Source: an uncultured Bacteroidota bacterium
GTDB taxonomy: Bacteria; Bacteroidota; Bacteroidia; Bacteroidales; VadinHA17
Assembly (NCBI GenBank): GCA_903824785.1
Contig: CAIJYD010000022.1
Location: 19,597 to 83,596, forward strand
Reading direction: 5' to 3'
DNA length: 64,000 nt
Both the position numbers and the translations under genes were made by a program. Shown here piece after piece: positions 29,201-37,706 of the stretch. Every line of letters begins with the position of its first letter. Position 1 is the first letter of the stretch. The notes below the pieces were generated by a model. That model saw nothing but the letters and a program-made list of their open reading frames with translations, searched no databases and had not been told where the DNA came from.

Positions 29201-30021
29201 AGATGGTTATGAGTCTTTTTTGAAACTTCGGACTGTTTGATTTCTTCAAGATGGTCAAGGTAGCTGCTCCTGTCATCGTAATGTACAATTTCAAGAATAA
29301 AAGAGGGGTTTTCAAGAATAGATTTAAGGGGATAACCGGTTATGCGTTCAAATGAAGGTGAAACATAGATAAAGTCAGAAGCAGGAGACTGCCAGAATTC
29401 CCAGGCAAAGGCATTATTTACCAGTATTTTGAATTTTTCCTCTGATTTCCTGAACAGCTCCAGAGTTTTCTTATATGTTGTTATATCGGTTAAATTTATC
29501 AGGCAGTTTTCACTTTCCCCGTCAGCAATTCCTTTAATATCAACAAATCTGGGCTCCTGATCATTAATTGAAAGGGTAACTTCACAAGATTCCTTAAGGT
29601 TGCTGCTAAATATTTTTTCGAGAAAGTTATTGAAGACAGGTTTTGTATCAATGGAAATATATGAAACGAGTCTTCTGCTTAATAAATGCGATCGATCCCT
29701 GTCAAGAAGCTCAGCTCCGGCGAGATTCAGCTCAATAATTATACCGGATTTTGAAAGTGTAAAATAACCAACAGGTGCAAAATCATAAAGATTATTATAT
29801 TTATCAAGTGCTGATGTCTTTTCGGATATTGTCTGCTGGAGCTCTTCTAGCTGCATTTCTATTTCTATGCTCTGAACCTCATATTCGTGGATCAGTTTCA
29901 ACGTTTCAGTTTCTGAAATAGAGATATCTGATTTTTTTTTGGTTTTTTTAAGCAATTCCTCTGCCTTCTGATGCAGATTGATGAGAAATAATTTCTTTTT
30001 GGAGTTTTCCATAAGTGCCAC
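26272..30021 (-). CDS. Soluble multi-PAS sensor histidine kinase
   Basis: 1249 residues. An N-terminal charged coiled-coil stretch is followed by about seven PAS/PAC units, several ending in the typical 'DIT'-type linker helices ('GVILDITQKKKAEEQL', 'FIAIKIDITHRKEME'). Then HisKA with 'STASHEFRTPLASILI' and HATPase with 'NNLISNGLKYSPENP' and 'GTGLGLNIVKGYV'. No membrane segments, so it senses a cytoplasmic or redox cue; no heme or flavin residues can be assigned by eye. First gene of the three-gene reverse-strand operon, followed after 5 bp by a receiver-LuxR regulator. Confidence 0.92.
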   Translation of the reverse strand: MALMENSKKKLFLINLHQKAEELLKKTKKKSDISISETETLKLIHEYEVQSIEIEMQLEELQQTISEKTSALDKYNNLYDFAPVGYFTLSKSGIIIELNLAGAELLDRDRSHLLSRRLVSYISIDTKPVFNNFLEKIFSSNLKESCEVTLSINDQEPRFVDIKGIADGESENCLINLTDITTYKKTLELFRKSEEKFKILVNNAFAWEFWQSPASDFIYVSPSFERITGYPLKSILENPSFILEIVHYDDRSSYLDHLEEIKQSEVSKKTHNHLFRILNINGETRYLDHICYPIFDENRKYLGIRGSFNDITERMLAQIAMKESEEKYHTLFHSMAQGVIYYNSDGFITEANPSAMHMLGLTFDQMIGHTLKNPEWKMMKEDGSIFPEDEHPSIEALRTGKQAQSVIGVFNPVLKKTIWININATPLKKEGEEFPYQVFTTLHDISVEVEVNLTKEEINTGLSLRSEELEKGIKDRMTEIIQLSRINSTIVNNMGLGLITTSEDGIIQSFNPEAEKMLGYSAGELIGIASPLIFHKADEIEKEATHLDKKTGLKTKLPFDVFKNISEVLKREPKEWTLIKKGGEEISVLLSVTQMNSWDGSVNGYIGVILDITQKKKAEEQLFRNESLLQLMSSSSPLGFLLVDNNTDKILYFNHRFCELWEITSIEEQMKRGEFLNNDIIPYCLPQLKDIEAFALSCAPLQDVENRETIEDEIPFKHDRTIRRYSTRIRGKNDEYFGRFYIFEDITARKNAELSLRMQNAAFESFSLAVAITDADAVLEWANPAFSELTGYPLEEVIGQNVKILNSGKMPNEYYKEMWEALLSLKVWTGELINKRKDGTNYWEEETITPILDEKGELIRFIAIKIDITHRKEMENALRISEARWQAALDGSGDGIWDWNTETNEVFFSQQWKTMLGYDTKDVGNTLKEWSDRVFQEDLQSCYNDLNLHFMSESEFYVNEHRMLCKDKTYKWVLDRGKVVHWIEPGKPGRVIVTQTDINESKKFEASLKESIEREKELNEIKSRFVSTASHEFRTPLASILITSDSLKAYWGKLEESQIRDKLTKINNQVFHLTKIVNDVLNISRIEEGKLEINPTETDIVELCSKVVETFNSDPLLKTKIIFESQYSRINLNIDTRLIIQVINNLISNGLKYSPENPEVKVEVILNKEELSISISDNGIGIPEKDKAHLFTPFFRGSNTGSIQGTGLGLNIVKGYVLLHGGSITYKSKPGKGTTFVIHFPAGLITTFK

Positions 30022-30410
30022 CTGTTTTGAATTCGGTAGTCAGGTATAAATGCCTTTTATTTGCCATTTTTATACAATACTGGTTGCTTCCGGATATTTT
30101 TTTCATATAGCAACAACCAGGGCATTCAAGTCAATTAAAAAAGGCCCGAATATTCTGCATCCTTTTATTCTTTTTAAAGATTTATTATTGTTACAAAAGT
30201 AATTATTTAATAATATTGAGTCTCCTGTAAATAATTTTTTTTCGGAAGGTTGCAAAAGAAACCGTAGCTGCAGATAATTGATCCTGTAGTTAATCTTACT
30301 TAACCATTAACCTGCAGGCTTAATTATCTGAATTGTATCGGAGACCTTTGAAAATCCTGTTATGCACTTTGTATTTGCTCAGGAGCCTTGTATTCAGCGT
30401 GCTTGTAATA
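30022..30410. other. Intergenic region upstream of the PAS kinase operon
   Basis: About 390 bp between the kinase start and the 3' end of the KTSC gene. I see AT-rich DNA and a minus-strand TACTTTTG (30194-30201) resembling the Bacteroidota -7 element, about 170 bp before the kinase start. No ORF or RNA gene is recognisable. Confidence 0.35.
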
Positions 30411-30647
30411 TTAAAAATTCTCCATTACGGCAAGTTTTTCCAGATCGTATTCGTACTTTACATTTTTAATAAAGTAAGATTCCAGTGAAATATCATTCAT
30501 CAATTCCTGAAATATATGTTCCGGAACCATGTTATACCTGAAGCTGGTGCCATTATGTAATTCAATAATCATAATTTGTTCTTCACTATCGTACCCGATG
30601 GAATGAATATGATCGCTATCCACCGTTTTCAAACATATCTCTTTCAT
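30411..30647 (-). CDS. Small KTSC-domain protein
   Basis: 78 residues matching the KTSC pattern: 'DSDHIHSIGYDSEEQIMIIEL', 'NGTSFRYNMVPEHIFQELM' and a 'SYFIKNVKYEYDLEKL' tail, where the consensus usually reads S.G.Y(F/Y)N..I+..Y. The final positions deviate from the K-T-S-C residues that give the domain its name. KTSC proteins are small, sometimes fused to lysyl-tRNA synthetase, and of unknown function, possibly RNA binding. It is monocistronic between two intergenic regions. Confidence 0.7.
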   Translation of the reverse strand: MKEICLKTVDSDHIHSIGYDSEEQIMIIELHNGTSFRYNMVPEHIFQELMNDISLESYFIKNVKYEYDLEKLAVMENF

Positions 30648-30823
30648 GATTTCTTTTTCAAAATTGTTATGGTTAAATTATTTTTAATGGGCCTGATGAA
30701 CTTGCATACCGAATTTGTTACTGCAAGTTTGTGTTTATACCAAAACATGCCCGGTTCATCATTTATTAACTTTTTTATCTTGTTGCAAGATATCTTTTAA
30801 TGCTAAATTTCCTTATTAATTAC

Positions 30824-30842
30824 CGTGGACATTTCGTGGACA
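30824..30842. promoter_or_regulatory. Tandem GTGGACA element, copy 2
   Basis: Same 19-bp sequence as at 24044: two CGTGGACA units one helical turn apart. It lies 176 bp upstream of the KTSC gene start (minus strand) and about 230 bp upstream of the sigma-54-type promoter of the adhesin unit. Confidence 0.5.
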
Positions 30843-30961
30843 AAATATTTTTTTAATATAAAAATTAGATAATCGGATTTTCCCCATGATTCTTTTTTCC
30901 CAATCAGGTTAGTATAAATACGATTTTTAGTCGATCTATTCCCGGCAGATTCTTTAAAAAG

Positions 30962-30991
30962 GAAGACAACCTATTCGTTTTCGAAGAAAAA
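30962..30991 (+). promoter_or_regulatory. Shared upstream element (candidate sigma-54 activator site), copy 1
   Basis: A 30-bp block containing CTATTCGTTTTCGAAGA, 27 of 30 bases identical to the block at 37513. It includes the inverted repeat TTCG-TTTT-CGAA and sits about 79 bp upstream of the -24 box (centre to GG), the usual placement for an NtrC-type enhancer site. Confidence 0.65.
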
Positions 30992-31052
30992 TTACCGGAT
31001 AACGGATCTTCTCATTTAGCTAACAGATAGATATACAGTTAAATGTATAGAA

Positions 31053-31068
31053 TGGCACGAACATTGAT
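31053..31068 (+). promoter_or_regulatory. Sigma-54 (-24/-12) promoter of the receiver-adhesin unit
   Basis: TGGCACGAACATTGAT matches TGGCAC-N5-TTGCW with exact GG-to-TTG spacing; only the C of the -12 GC is replaced by A. The predicted start is about 12 bp downstream, giving a ~28-nt leader to the ATG at 31108. The same pattern occurs at 37613. Confidence 0.7.
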
Positions 31069-31107
31069 TTAGAGTTTCATATTATTCCAAAGCATTATTA
31101 TAGTAAT

Positions 31108-31482
31108 ATGAACGAGAAGATTTTAGTTGTAGATGGCAATGGGGAATTCAGAGAGTTACTGGAATCATTCCTTTCACGAAGATATGAAGTAAAAACAGCC
31201 GGAAACGGAATAGAAGCACTGGGCATGTTAAAGAATGGTTATATGCCCGATTTAATTGTCAGCGACAATATTCTTTCCCCCGTCGATGGTAAATCATTTC
31301 TCCTTCAGGTAAAAGAGGATTCTCGTCTCAGCCATATTCCTGCTATTCTGATAACCAGTATTTACAAATATGTCACCAGAGCAGACCTTATCAGATCAGG
31401 AGCAAACGATTACCTGGTTAAACCCTTTGGTCTTTCAGAGCTGGATTTGCGTATTGAAAATTTATTAAAAGTTACAGCCTGA
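31108..31482 (+). CDS. Stand-alone receiver domain protein with degenerate acidic pocket
   Basis: 124 residues, a single receiver fold. The phosphoacceptor is conserved (Asp53 in 'LIVSDNILSPVDG'), as are the switch Ser/Thr region ('ILITS') and the Lys ('LVKPFGLSEL'). The acidic pair that binds Mg2+ normally reads DD, but here the segment is 'VVDGNGEF', leaving one Asp, so phosphorylation may be weak or altered. It is the first gene after a sigma-54-type promoter and lies 11 bp upstream of the giant adhesin, so the two are probably cotranscribed. It may provide feedback on the surface programme (inference). Confidence 0.88.
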   Translation: MNEKILVVDGNGEFRELLESFLSRRYEVKTAGNGIEALGMLKNGYMPDLIVSDNILSPVDGKSFLLQVKEDSRLSHIPAILITSIYKYVTRADLIRSGANDYLVKPFGLSELDLRIENLLKVTA

Positions 31483-31493
31483 TAAATAGTTAA

Positions 31494-34400
31494 ATGAAAA
31501 AAAGTAACATGAAAACGTTTAATTACAGGATTTTAATCATATTATTTGCTGCAATAACTTTTACCGCCGGCACCGCATTAGGGCAAAGAAATATCACTAT
31601 CAGTACCTCTGCCACATCAGGAGGCAGCTGGAGCGGCGGAACTACAGGGCCCTATACATTTACACCAAGTGGAGATAATGCAATTATTATAAATACTGAT
31701 ATACAGAATCGTTTACTTGGTTCCGGATTTGCTGCTGCTGACGTTACCATCGTTACCGGTACCGGGACACAGGCGGGAAACGTTGCTTTTAATACAGCAT
31801 TAACTGCAGCAGGTACAGTTACAACACAGCAGACGTTTACTGTCAATGCTGCGGGAAGGATAACAGTAAGTAATGCTATAAATTTTACTTCATCGGCCAG
31901 TAATGGAAGTAATAATACTGCACGACCGGGAATAAATGTCACTTTAGTGGCAGGAACGTCGGTGGCAGTTACCGCTGCAATAAATGTTTCAGGTAATGTC
32001 AGTGGTTCCGGAGTTAATGCAGACGGGGGGGATATTTCAGTAACTGGTCCGACAGGGATCAGGCTTACAGGGAGTTTAACATCTGCCGGTGCCGGTGGAG
32101 GTGCATCAGGAAATTATACCTTTAATGATGGAGCTGCTCTTGTTACAACAGGAGGTGGTGTAAATGATGGTCAGAGCAGTGCAAGTGTTATAAGTGGCGG
32201 GAATATAACCAAATCAGGTACCGGAACTTTTTATCTTGCCGGAGCAAATACCCATACAGGAGTGACAGCTATCAGTGCAGGGACACTTGAGCTTGGGAGT
32301 ACAGCCGCTCTTGGAACAACTGCAGCCGGTACAACTGTTACCAGTGGTGCAGCCCTTGACCTGAACGGAATGAATTATACAACAACAGAGTCGCTTACAA
32401 TCAGTGGAACAGGAGTTGGTAATAGTGGTGCTGTTTTTAACAGCTCTTCGGCTGTTACGCGGTTTGCCGGGTTGATAACCCTTGGCAGTACAAGTAGCAT
32501 TGTCGGAGGAGCAGGTTCTATTAATATCAGTAATACAGGAACAATTACAGGTTCGGGTTTCGGACTTACCCTTGGTGGTGCTGCAGGCGGTACGCTTGCC
32601 AGTATCGTTGGAACAGGAACGGGAACACTCACAAAAGAAAATGCAGGAACATGGACTCTTTCAGGTTCCAATACCTATACAGGACAAACAGCTGTAAATG
32701 CGGGAACACTTAAAGCAGGCAAAATATCAGCCTTCAGTTCTGCTTCTGATATAATTCTTGCCAACACAGCCGGGGTGGTTCTGGATCTCAATTCCTTTAA
32801 TAATGCTATTGGATCACTTACCGGAGGAGGAACAACCGGAGGAAATATAACTTTAGGTTCTGCTTCATTAACTATTGGGGCAAGTAATTCAAGCCCTGTG
32901 AAATTTGCTGGTGTTATAAGCGGAACAGGTGCAATCATCAAAACAGGCACCGGAACATTAACTCTCTCAGGAGTAAATACCTATTCCGGACTGACTACCG
33001 TGTCAACGGGTGTTATAAATATTCAGAGTTCAGCTGCTCTGGGAGCTACATCTGCCGGAACTGTTATCAGCAACGGTGCTGCTTTGCAGATTCAGGGTGG
33101 AATTTCAGTGGCTGAAGCTTTTTCACTTTTGAGCCCCGGCATATCATCAGACGGAGGAATCCGTAGTATTAGCGGGAATAATACAATTACAGCATTAATT
33201 ACTCTGTCAGGTTCTTCAGTTATTTCATCTGATGCCGGTCTGCTGACATTAAATGCAGCCTCGGGGAGTGCTGTTACAGGTACATATAATTTAACTTTCG
33301 CGGGTGCAGGTAATATAACTGTTGTTGACCTGGTTGCCATCTCAACCGCAACTCTAACAAAGACAGGTGCCGGAACTCTTACCTTTTCAGCGACAAACAC
33401 CTATTCAGGAACAACTACTATTAATGAAGGCATTTTGAGCTTTTCTGCCTTTGGTGCATCCGGATTTGCCGGTTCGAACGGAAACGGAACACTTGTTCTT
33501 GGGGGGGGTACTCTTCAATACACTGGAGTTACAGCTTCTTCTATTCAGAACCTCACTTTAACTTCAGGTACAACATCTTACATTGATATCTCAACTAGCG
33601 GCACCACACTTACCTTGTCTGGAGCCAATCCTGTTTCAACAGGTTCACTTACTAAACTTGGTGCAGGAGTACTGGTTCTTAGTGGAGTAAGCTCTTATAC
33701 AGGAGGTACTGTAATTAATGCAGGAACTCTGACTCTCGGGGCAGCAGATAAATTTGCCAATAGCGGTACTATTACCTTGAATGGAGGAACACTCCGTAGC
33801 GGAGCAGGTGCCGGCTATAGTGAAACAGCAGGCATTCTTGAATTAAATTCCAGTTCATCAATCACTCTGGGAACAGGAAATCACACTTTGACATTTGCAA
33901 ACAGCAGTGGCGCAGAATGGGCAACAGGAACAATACTTACCATAAACGGATGGGCAGGTTTATATGATGGTTCTTCATCAGGGACCTCAGGAAAAATATT
34001 CATTGGCAGTTCAGTCTCTGGCTTAACGGCATCACAACTTGAACAAATTCAGTTTTTTGACGGTACTAACAATAATCCTGCAGTTTTACTATCAACCGGA
34101 GAACTTATTGCAGACAGAGCAGCACCATCAGGTTTAAGCTACAATTCAACAAATACTTTTACCAGATTAACAGCTATCTCCTCCCTGAGCCCAACGGTTA
34201 CAGGTACAGTTGCATCATATAGTGTCACTCCTGCATTGCCTTCAGGGCTTAGTTTAAATACCACAACCGGAGTCATAAGCGGCACCCCTTCGGTAGCAGC
34301 AGTAACGAACGGCTATACTGTTACAGCCACCAACGCAGGAGGAAGTACAAGTTTCGTTGTTACAATAACTGTCAATGGTCTTGCTTTTTACAGCCGTGTT

Positions 34401-37400
34401 TCAGGCAACTGGAATACAAATGCTACCTGGTCGTTTACAACAGGTGGTTCTCAGACAGGCACAGGCATTTACCCTGTAGCGGGCGATAACGTTATTATCG
34501 AAAGAGGTTGTATCGTAACAGTAAATAATTCCAGCGAATATTGTGGAAGTTTACAGGTTGGAAGTCCGGGTAATTCGAGTAGCGGAAGGTTGACTTTCTC
34601 AGGATCTGCGCCATCACTTACAGTTTCAGGAGCCGTTCAGCTCGGAGGTTACGGGAATTCAAACCGGACAGGAACAGTCACTTTTACCAGTGGATCAACA
34701 CTTGATGCCGGCAGAGTTACAATTGGGAACGCTGGTTCCACGCCGGCTGCAGGTATTATTGTAATGACAGCAGGGGGGACTCTCCGTACAGGCAGCCTGG
34801 CAGTAATTACTGTTACAGGAAATAGCTGGACCCCCGGAGCCGGTACCGTAATACTGGATGCCTTCAGCACATTGCCTTCAACTATTTTTACTTCATTCTA
34901 TAACCTTACTATTTCAAATTCCGGAGCTTCTCCCAATAATACAGTTACTTTAAATACAGCTACTACAGTAACAGGAACGCTTACTCTCTCATCAGGGATT
35001 TTAATCTCTTCCTCTTCAACCCTGCTATCTGTAACCAATACATCCGCCACCGCCATTTCCGGAGGGTCGTCAACTTCATATATTTCCGGGCCGGTCAAAT
35101 GGAACTTACCATCTAATCTGGCGTCAGGCTCTTCCTACCTTTTTCCTGTAGGCAAGGGTGGTATCTATATGCCTTTCACATTAGTAAATCCGGTAACAGG
35201 CTCAGGCACTGTTCCATCACTTGTTGAAGCTTTCATAACAGGGACCGGAGGAACTGTTGATGCAACATTAGCTTCATTGAGCGGGTCAGAATACTGGTCG
35301 CTGGTACTTTCCGGTAATTTTACAAATAGTTCCCTTTCAGTTCTTCGTCAGTCAGCAATAACCCCTCTGGACGTAATTGCCGGGAGTACTTCATTAACAG
35401 GAACATATTCATCTCTGGCAGGAACAGAAGGAACATATGGTGTTTCAGTTTCTAATTTAATTGGGTCCAGCAGATTTTTTGTATTGGCATCTAAAAAGCA
35501 AACAATTACAACCGGAGTAATTTCAGGCTCACCGTTTTTTGCCGGAGCCACTGTTTCCATTCCTTTTACAATTACAGGAACTTTTACTTCCGGAAATATT
35601 TTCACAGCAAAGTTATCTGACTTATCAGGCAGTTTTACTTCGCCGGTAACAATTGGTACATTAACCCAGACAACAGAAGGAACTATCTCCGGAACTATCC
35701 CTGCAGGAACAGCAGCCGGAACCGGTTACAAGATACTGGTAGAAGGCAGTAATCCTTCCATAACGGGTACAGAAAGCAGTAGTTTTACTGTATTAGCTTC
35801 AGGAATCTGGACAGGAGCAACAGGTACGGAATGGAATATTGCATCAAACTGGGGCAGCGGAATACCTCTTTCGACCACAAATGTTATTATTTCATCGGGT
35901 GGAAACCAACCAGTAATTGCAGCAGAAGCTGTTTGTAATAACATTACCATAAACAGCGGAGCAAAATTAATTATTAGCGCAGGCGCCACTCTGACAGTTA
36001 GCGGAACTGTTACCAATATTGATGGAGCTTCAGCTCTTGAACTGCAATCTGATGCAACCGGAACGGGATCGCTCATTCATAATACAGACAATGTGCAGGC
36101 CACGGTAAACCGCTATATCAGCGGAAGCACTGAAGCATGGCACTTATTATCATCGCCGGTTTCAGATCAGAGTATTTCCGGTGATTGGTTGCCGTCGGGT
36201 ACTTATGGTAATGGAACAGGATATGATCTCTATATGTGGGACGAATCAACCAATTGCTGGATATATAAACTGAATACGACTGCCACTGTAAACTGGAACA
36301 CAGCACATCCTTCAGCTAACTTTGTCGTTGGACGGGGATACCTTTATTCGGTTCAGGCTGCAAATCCTGTTAAACAATTTACAGGAAGTCTCAATAACGG
36401 AAATCAGAGTTTTCCTCTTACTGCAAATAGTACAAATCTTTCCCTTACCGGCTTCAATCTGGTTGGAAATCCTTATCCTTCATCTGTCGACTGGCAAGCT
36501 GCAACAGGATGGTCCAGATCATCATTAAAAACAAGCAATGGTGGTTATGATATGTGGATCTGGAATCCGGTGACTAATAATTATGGAGTGATAAATTCAG
36601 CCGGAGGAACCGGAACAAACGGAGTATCAAGGTACATTGCACCTACCCAGGGCTTCTTTGTTCGTGCTGAAAGCAACGGGAATCTTGATCTTTCAAACTC
36701 TTTGCGGGTTCAGAATGGAGCGGGCCTTTGGCTTAAGAAAGGTAACGCATCGGAGGGCAATATGATAAATATTTCTGTCAATTCTGCTGCAGGTGTGGGT
36801 TCTGATGAGGTACAGCTGATATTGGGATCAAAACAAAATGAACCGGGAGCAATGAAGCTCTTCAGTCCTGTGCTGACTGCTCCAAGTCTGTATATGTCGG
36901 TTCAGGAAGAAAACTTTACGGTACGATATTTCACCGATACAGTTGATAATCCTGTAGTTCCTGTGATGTTTAAACCGGGAAAGGATGGCGAATTTACTCT
37001 GAAGTGCACATTCGACATTTACCAGTACGAAACACTTATTCTTGAAGACAGGCAATTACATAAATTTCTGGACCTGAAATCAGAAAATGAATATAAGTTT
37101 AACTCTTCGAAAACCGATGTTCAGTCACGTTTTATTCTGCATTTTACCGCAGTTAAAAACAGTGAACCCATTGAGCAGCCGGCATCTGTCTATACATCTG
37201 AGAACCAACTGATAGTAGATCTGACCGCTATAAGTGCCGAAACAGAGGCCCTGGTCTATGATTTAACCGGAAGGATCCTGTTACAGACAACTCTGCATGG
37301 AGAGACATATAACAGTTTGAACCTTAATTCAAAAACACAGATCCTTATTGTTTGTCTTAGAAACCAGATGGGTGTGGTAAGGCGAAAACTGATGTGGGTT

Positions 37401-37409
37401 AACCTCTGA
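31494..37409 (+). CDS. Giant surface adhesin with autotransporter-strand repeats and type IX-like C-terminus
   Basis: 1971 residues with a signal peptide ending at 'GTALGQR'. At least five autotransporter-associated beta-strand repeats occur near residues 240, 382, 482, 622 and 718, each of the form 'GTLTLSGVNTYSGLTTV'. Then come a putative Ig domain (about 875-962, 'PALPSGLSLNTTTGVISGTP'), two 'W....W....G.P....NVII' beta-solenoid segments (near 970 and 1435) and a C-terminal ~75-residue module with 'ALVYDLTGRILLQTTL' ending in a basic strand, like a type A sorting domain of the type IX secretion system. No outer-membrane barrel is present, so it is not a classical autotransporter. Low-complexity Gly/Thr/Ser composition. 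Likely a filamentous beta-helical adhesin, expressed from the sigma-54-type promoter at 31053. Confidence 0.85.
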   Translation: MKKSNMKTFNYRILIILFAAITFTAGTALGQRNITISTSATSGGSWSGGTTGPYTFTPSGDNAIIINTDIQNRLLGSGFAAADVTIVTGTGTQAGNVAFNTALTAAGTVTTQQTFTVNAAGRITVSNAINFTSSASNGSNNTARPGINVTLVAGTSVAVTAAINVSGNVSGSGVNADGGDISVTGPTGIRLTGSLTSAGAGGGASGNYTFNDGAALVTTGGGVNDGQSSASVISGGNITKSGTGTFYLAGANTHTGVTAISAGTLELGSTAALGTTAAGTTVTSGAALDLNGMNYTTTESLTISGTGVGNSGAVFNSSSAVTRFAGLITLGSTSSIVGGAGSINISNTGTITGSGFGLTLGGAAGGTLASIVGTGTGTLTKENAGTWTLSGSNTYTGQTAVNAGTLKAGKISAFSSASDIILANTAGVVLDLNSFNNAIGSLTGGGTTGGNITLGSASLTIGASNSSPVKFAGVISGTGAIIKTGTGTLTLSGVNTYSGLTTVSTGVINIQSSAALGATSAGTVISNGAALQIQGGISVAEAFSLLSPGISSDGGIRSISGNNTITALITLSGSSVISSDAGLLTLNAASGSAVTGTYNLTFAGAGNITVVDLVAISTATLTKTGAGTLTFSATNTYSGTTTINEGILSFSAFGASGFAGSNGNGTLVLGGGTLQYTGVTASSIQNLTLTSGTTSYIDISTSGTTLTLSGANPVSTGSLTKLGAGVLVLSGVSSYTGGTVINAGTLTLGAADKFANSGTITLNGGTLRSGAGAGYSETAGILELNSSSSITLGTGNHTLTFANSSGAEWATGTILTINGWAGLYDGSSSGTSGKIFIGSSVSGLTASQLEQIQFFDGTNNNPAVLLSTGELIADRAAPSGLSYNSTNTFTRLTAISSLSPTVTGTVASYSVTPALPSGLSLNTTTGVISGTPSVAAVTNGYTVTATNAGGSTSFVVTITVNGLAFYSRVSGNWNTNATWSFTTGGSQTGTGIYPVAGDNVIIERGCIVTVNNSSEYCGSLQVGSPGNSSSGRLTFSGSAPSLTVSGAVQLGGYGNSNRTGTVTFTSGSTLDAGRVTIGNAGSTPAAGIIVMTAGGTLRTGSLAVITVTGNSWTPGAGTVILDAFSTLPSTIFTSFYNLTISNSGASPNNTVTLNTATTVTGTLTLSSGILISSSSTLLSVTNTSATAISGGSSTSYISGPVKWNLPSNLASGSSYLFPVGKGGIYMPFTLVNPVTGSGTVPSLVEAFITGTGGTVDATLASLSGSEYWSLVLSGNFTNSSLSVLRQSAITPLDVIAGSTSLTGTYSSLAGTEGTYGVSVSNLIGSSRFFVLASKKQTITTGVISGSPFFAGATVSIPFTITGTFTSGNIFTAKLSDLSGSFTSPVTIGTLTQTTEGTISGTIPAGTAAGTGYKILVEGSNPSITGTESSSFTVLASGIWTGATGTEWNIASNWGSGIPLSTTNVIISSGGNQPVIAAEAVCNNITINSGAKLIISAGATLTVSGTVTNIDGASALELQSDATGTGSLIHNTDNVQATVNRYISGSTEAWHLLSSPVSDQSISGDWLPSGTYGNGTGYDLYMWDESTNCWIYKLNTTATVNWNTAHPSANFVVGRGYLYSVQAANPVKQFTGSLNNGNQSFPLTANSTNLSLTGFNLVGNPYPSSVDWQAATGWSRSSLKTSNGGYDMWIWNPVTNNYGVINSAGGTGTNGVSRYIAPTQGFFVRAESNGNLDLSNSLRVQNGAGLWLKKGNASEGNMINISVNSAAGVGSDEVQLILGSKQNEPGAMKLFSPVLTAPSLYMSVQEENFTVRYFTDTVDNPVVPVMFKPGKDGEFTLKCTFDIYQYETLILEDRQLHKFLDLKSENEYKFNSSKTDVQSRFILHFTAVKNSEPIEQPASVYTSENQLIVDLTAISAETEALVYDLTGRILLQTTLHGETYNSLNLNSKTQILIVCLRNQMGVVRRKLMWVNL

Positions 37410-37512
37410 TAGATTCTTAATAATATACTCTTCAGTTCAGGTTGCAGGTTTTCTTATCCGGCATCATTCTCATTTATATTAAGTCAACTACTTCCGGATA
37501 GCATATAAAAAT

Positions 37513-37542
37513 GAAGACAAACTATTCATTTTCGAAGATAAA
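37513..37542 (+). promoter_or_regulatory. Shared upstream element (candidate sigma-54 activator site), copy 2
   Basis: 30-bp block containing CTATTCATTTTCGAAGA, differing from copy 1 at three positions. It lies about 88 bp upstream of the -24 box of the fimbrial operon. Shared TAGATATA segments closer to both promoters strengthen the case that the two control regions are related. Confidence 0.65.
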
Positions 37543-37612
37543 ACTTTCGTTCAGATCTACCGGCTCAAACAAATATTTACTAAAGCGTTGTAAATCAGGT
37601 AGATATAAATTT

Positions 37613-37628
37613 TGGCACACAAATTGAT
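37613..37628 (+). promoter_or_regulatory. Sigma-54 (-24/-12) promoter of the fimbrial operon
   Basis: TGGCACACAAATTGAT has the same TGGCAC-N5-TTGAT form and spacing as the promoter at 31053. The predicted transcript start lies near 37638, giving a ~70-nt, very A-rich leader to the first subunit gene, typical of Bacteroidota translation signals. Confidence 0.7.
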
Positions 37629-37706
37629 TAGTATATGTCAGAAATCAATTATTAAACGAAAATTAATTAAAATCAAAAACAATAATAACTAAAAACAAAA
37701 ACAAAA

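Larger units (their letters stand above)
30648..31107. promoter_or_regulatory. Intergenic control region between KTSC and adhesin units
   Basis: 460 bp without a gene. It contains the second tandem GTGGACA element (30824), the 30-bp upstream element (30962) and a sigma-54-type promoter (31053), so it is probably the control region for the downstream receiver-adhesin unit. Confidence 0.6.

Noticed and set aside
31652-36076. Long minus-strand ORFs opposite the adhesin gene
   Set aside because: Low-complexity valine/alanine/proline shadows of the Gly/Thr-rich repeat gene.
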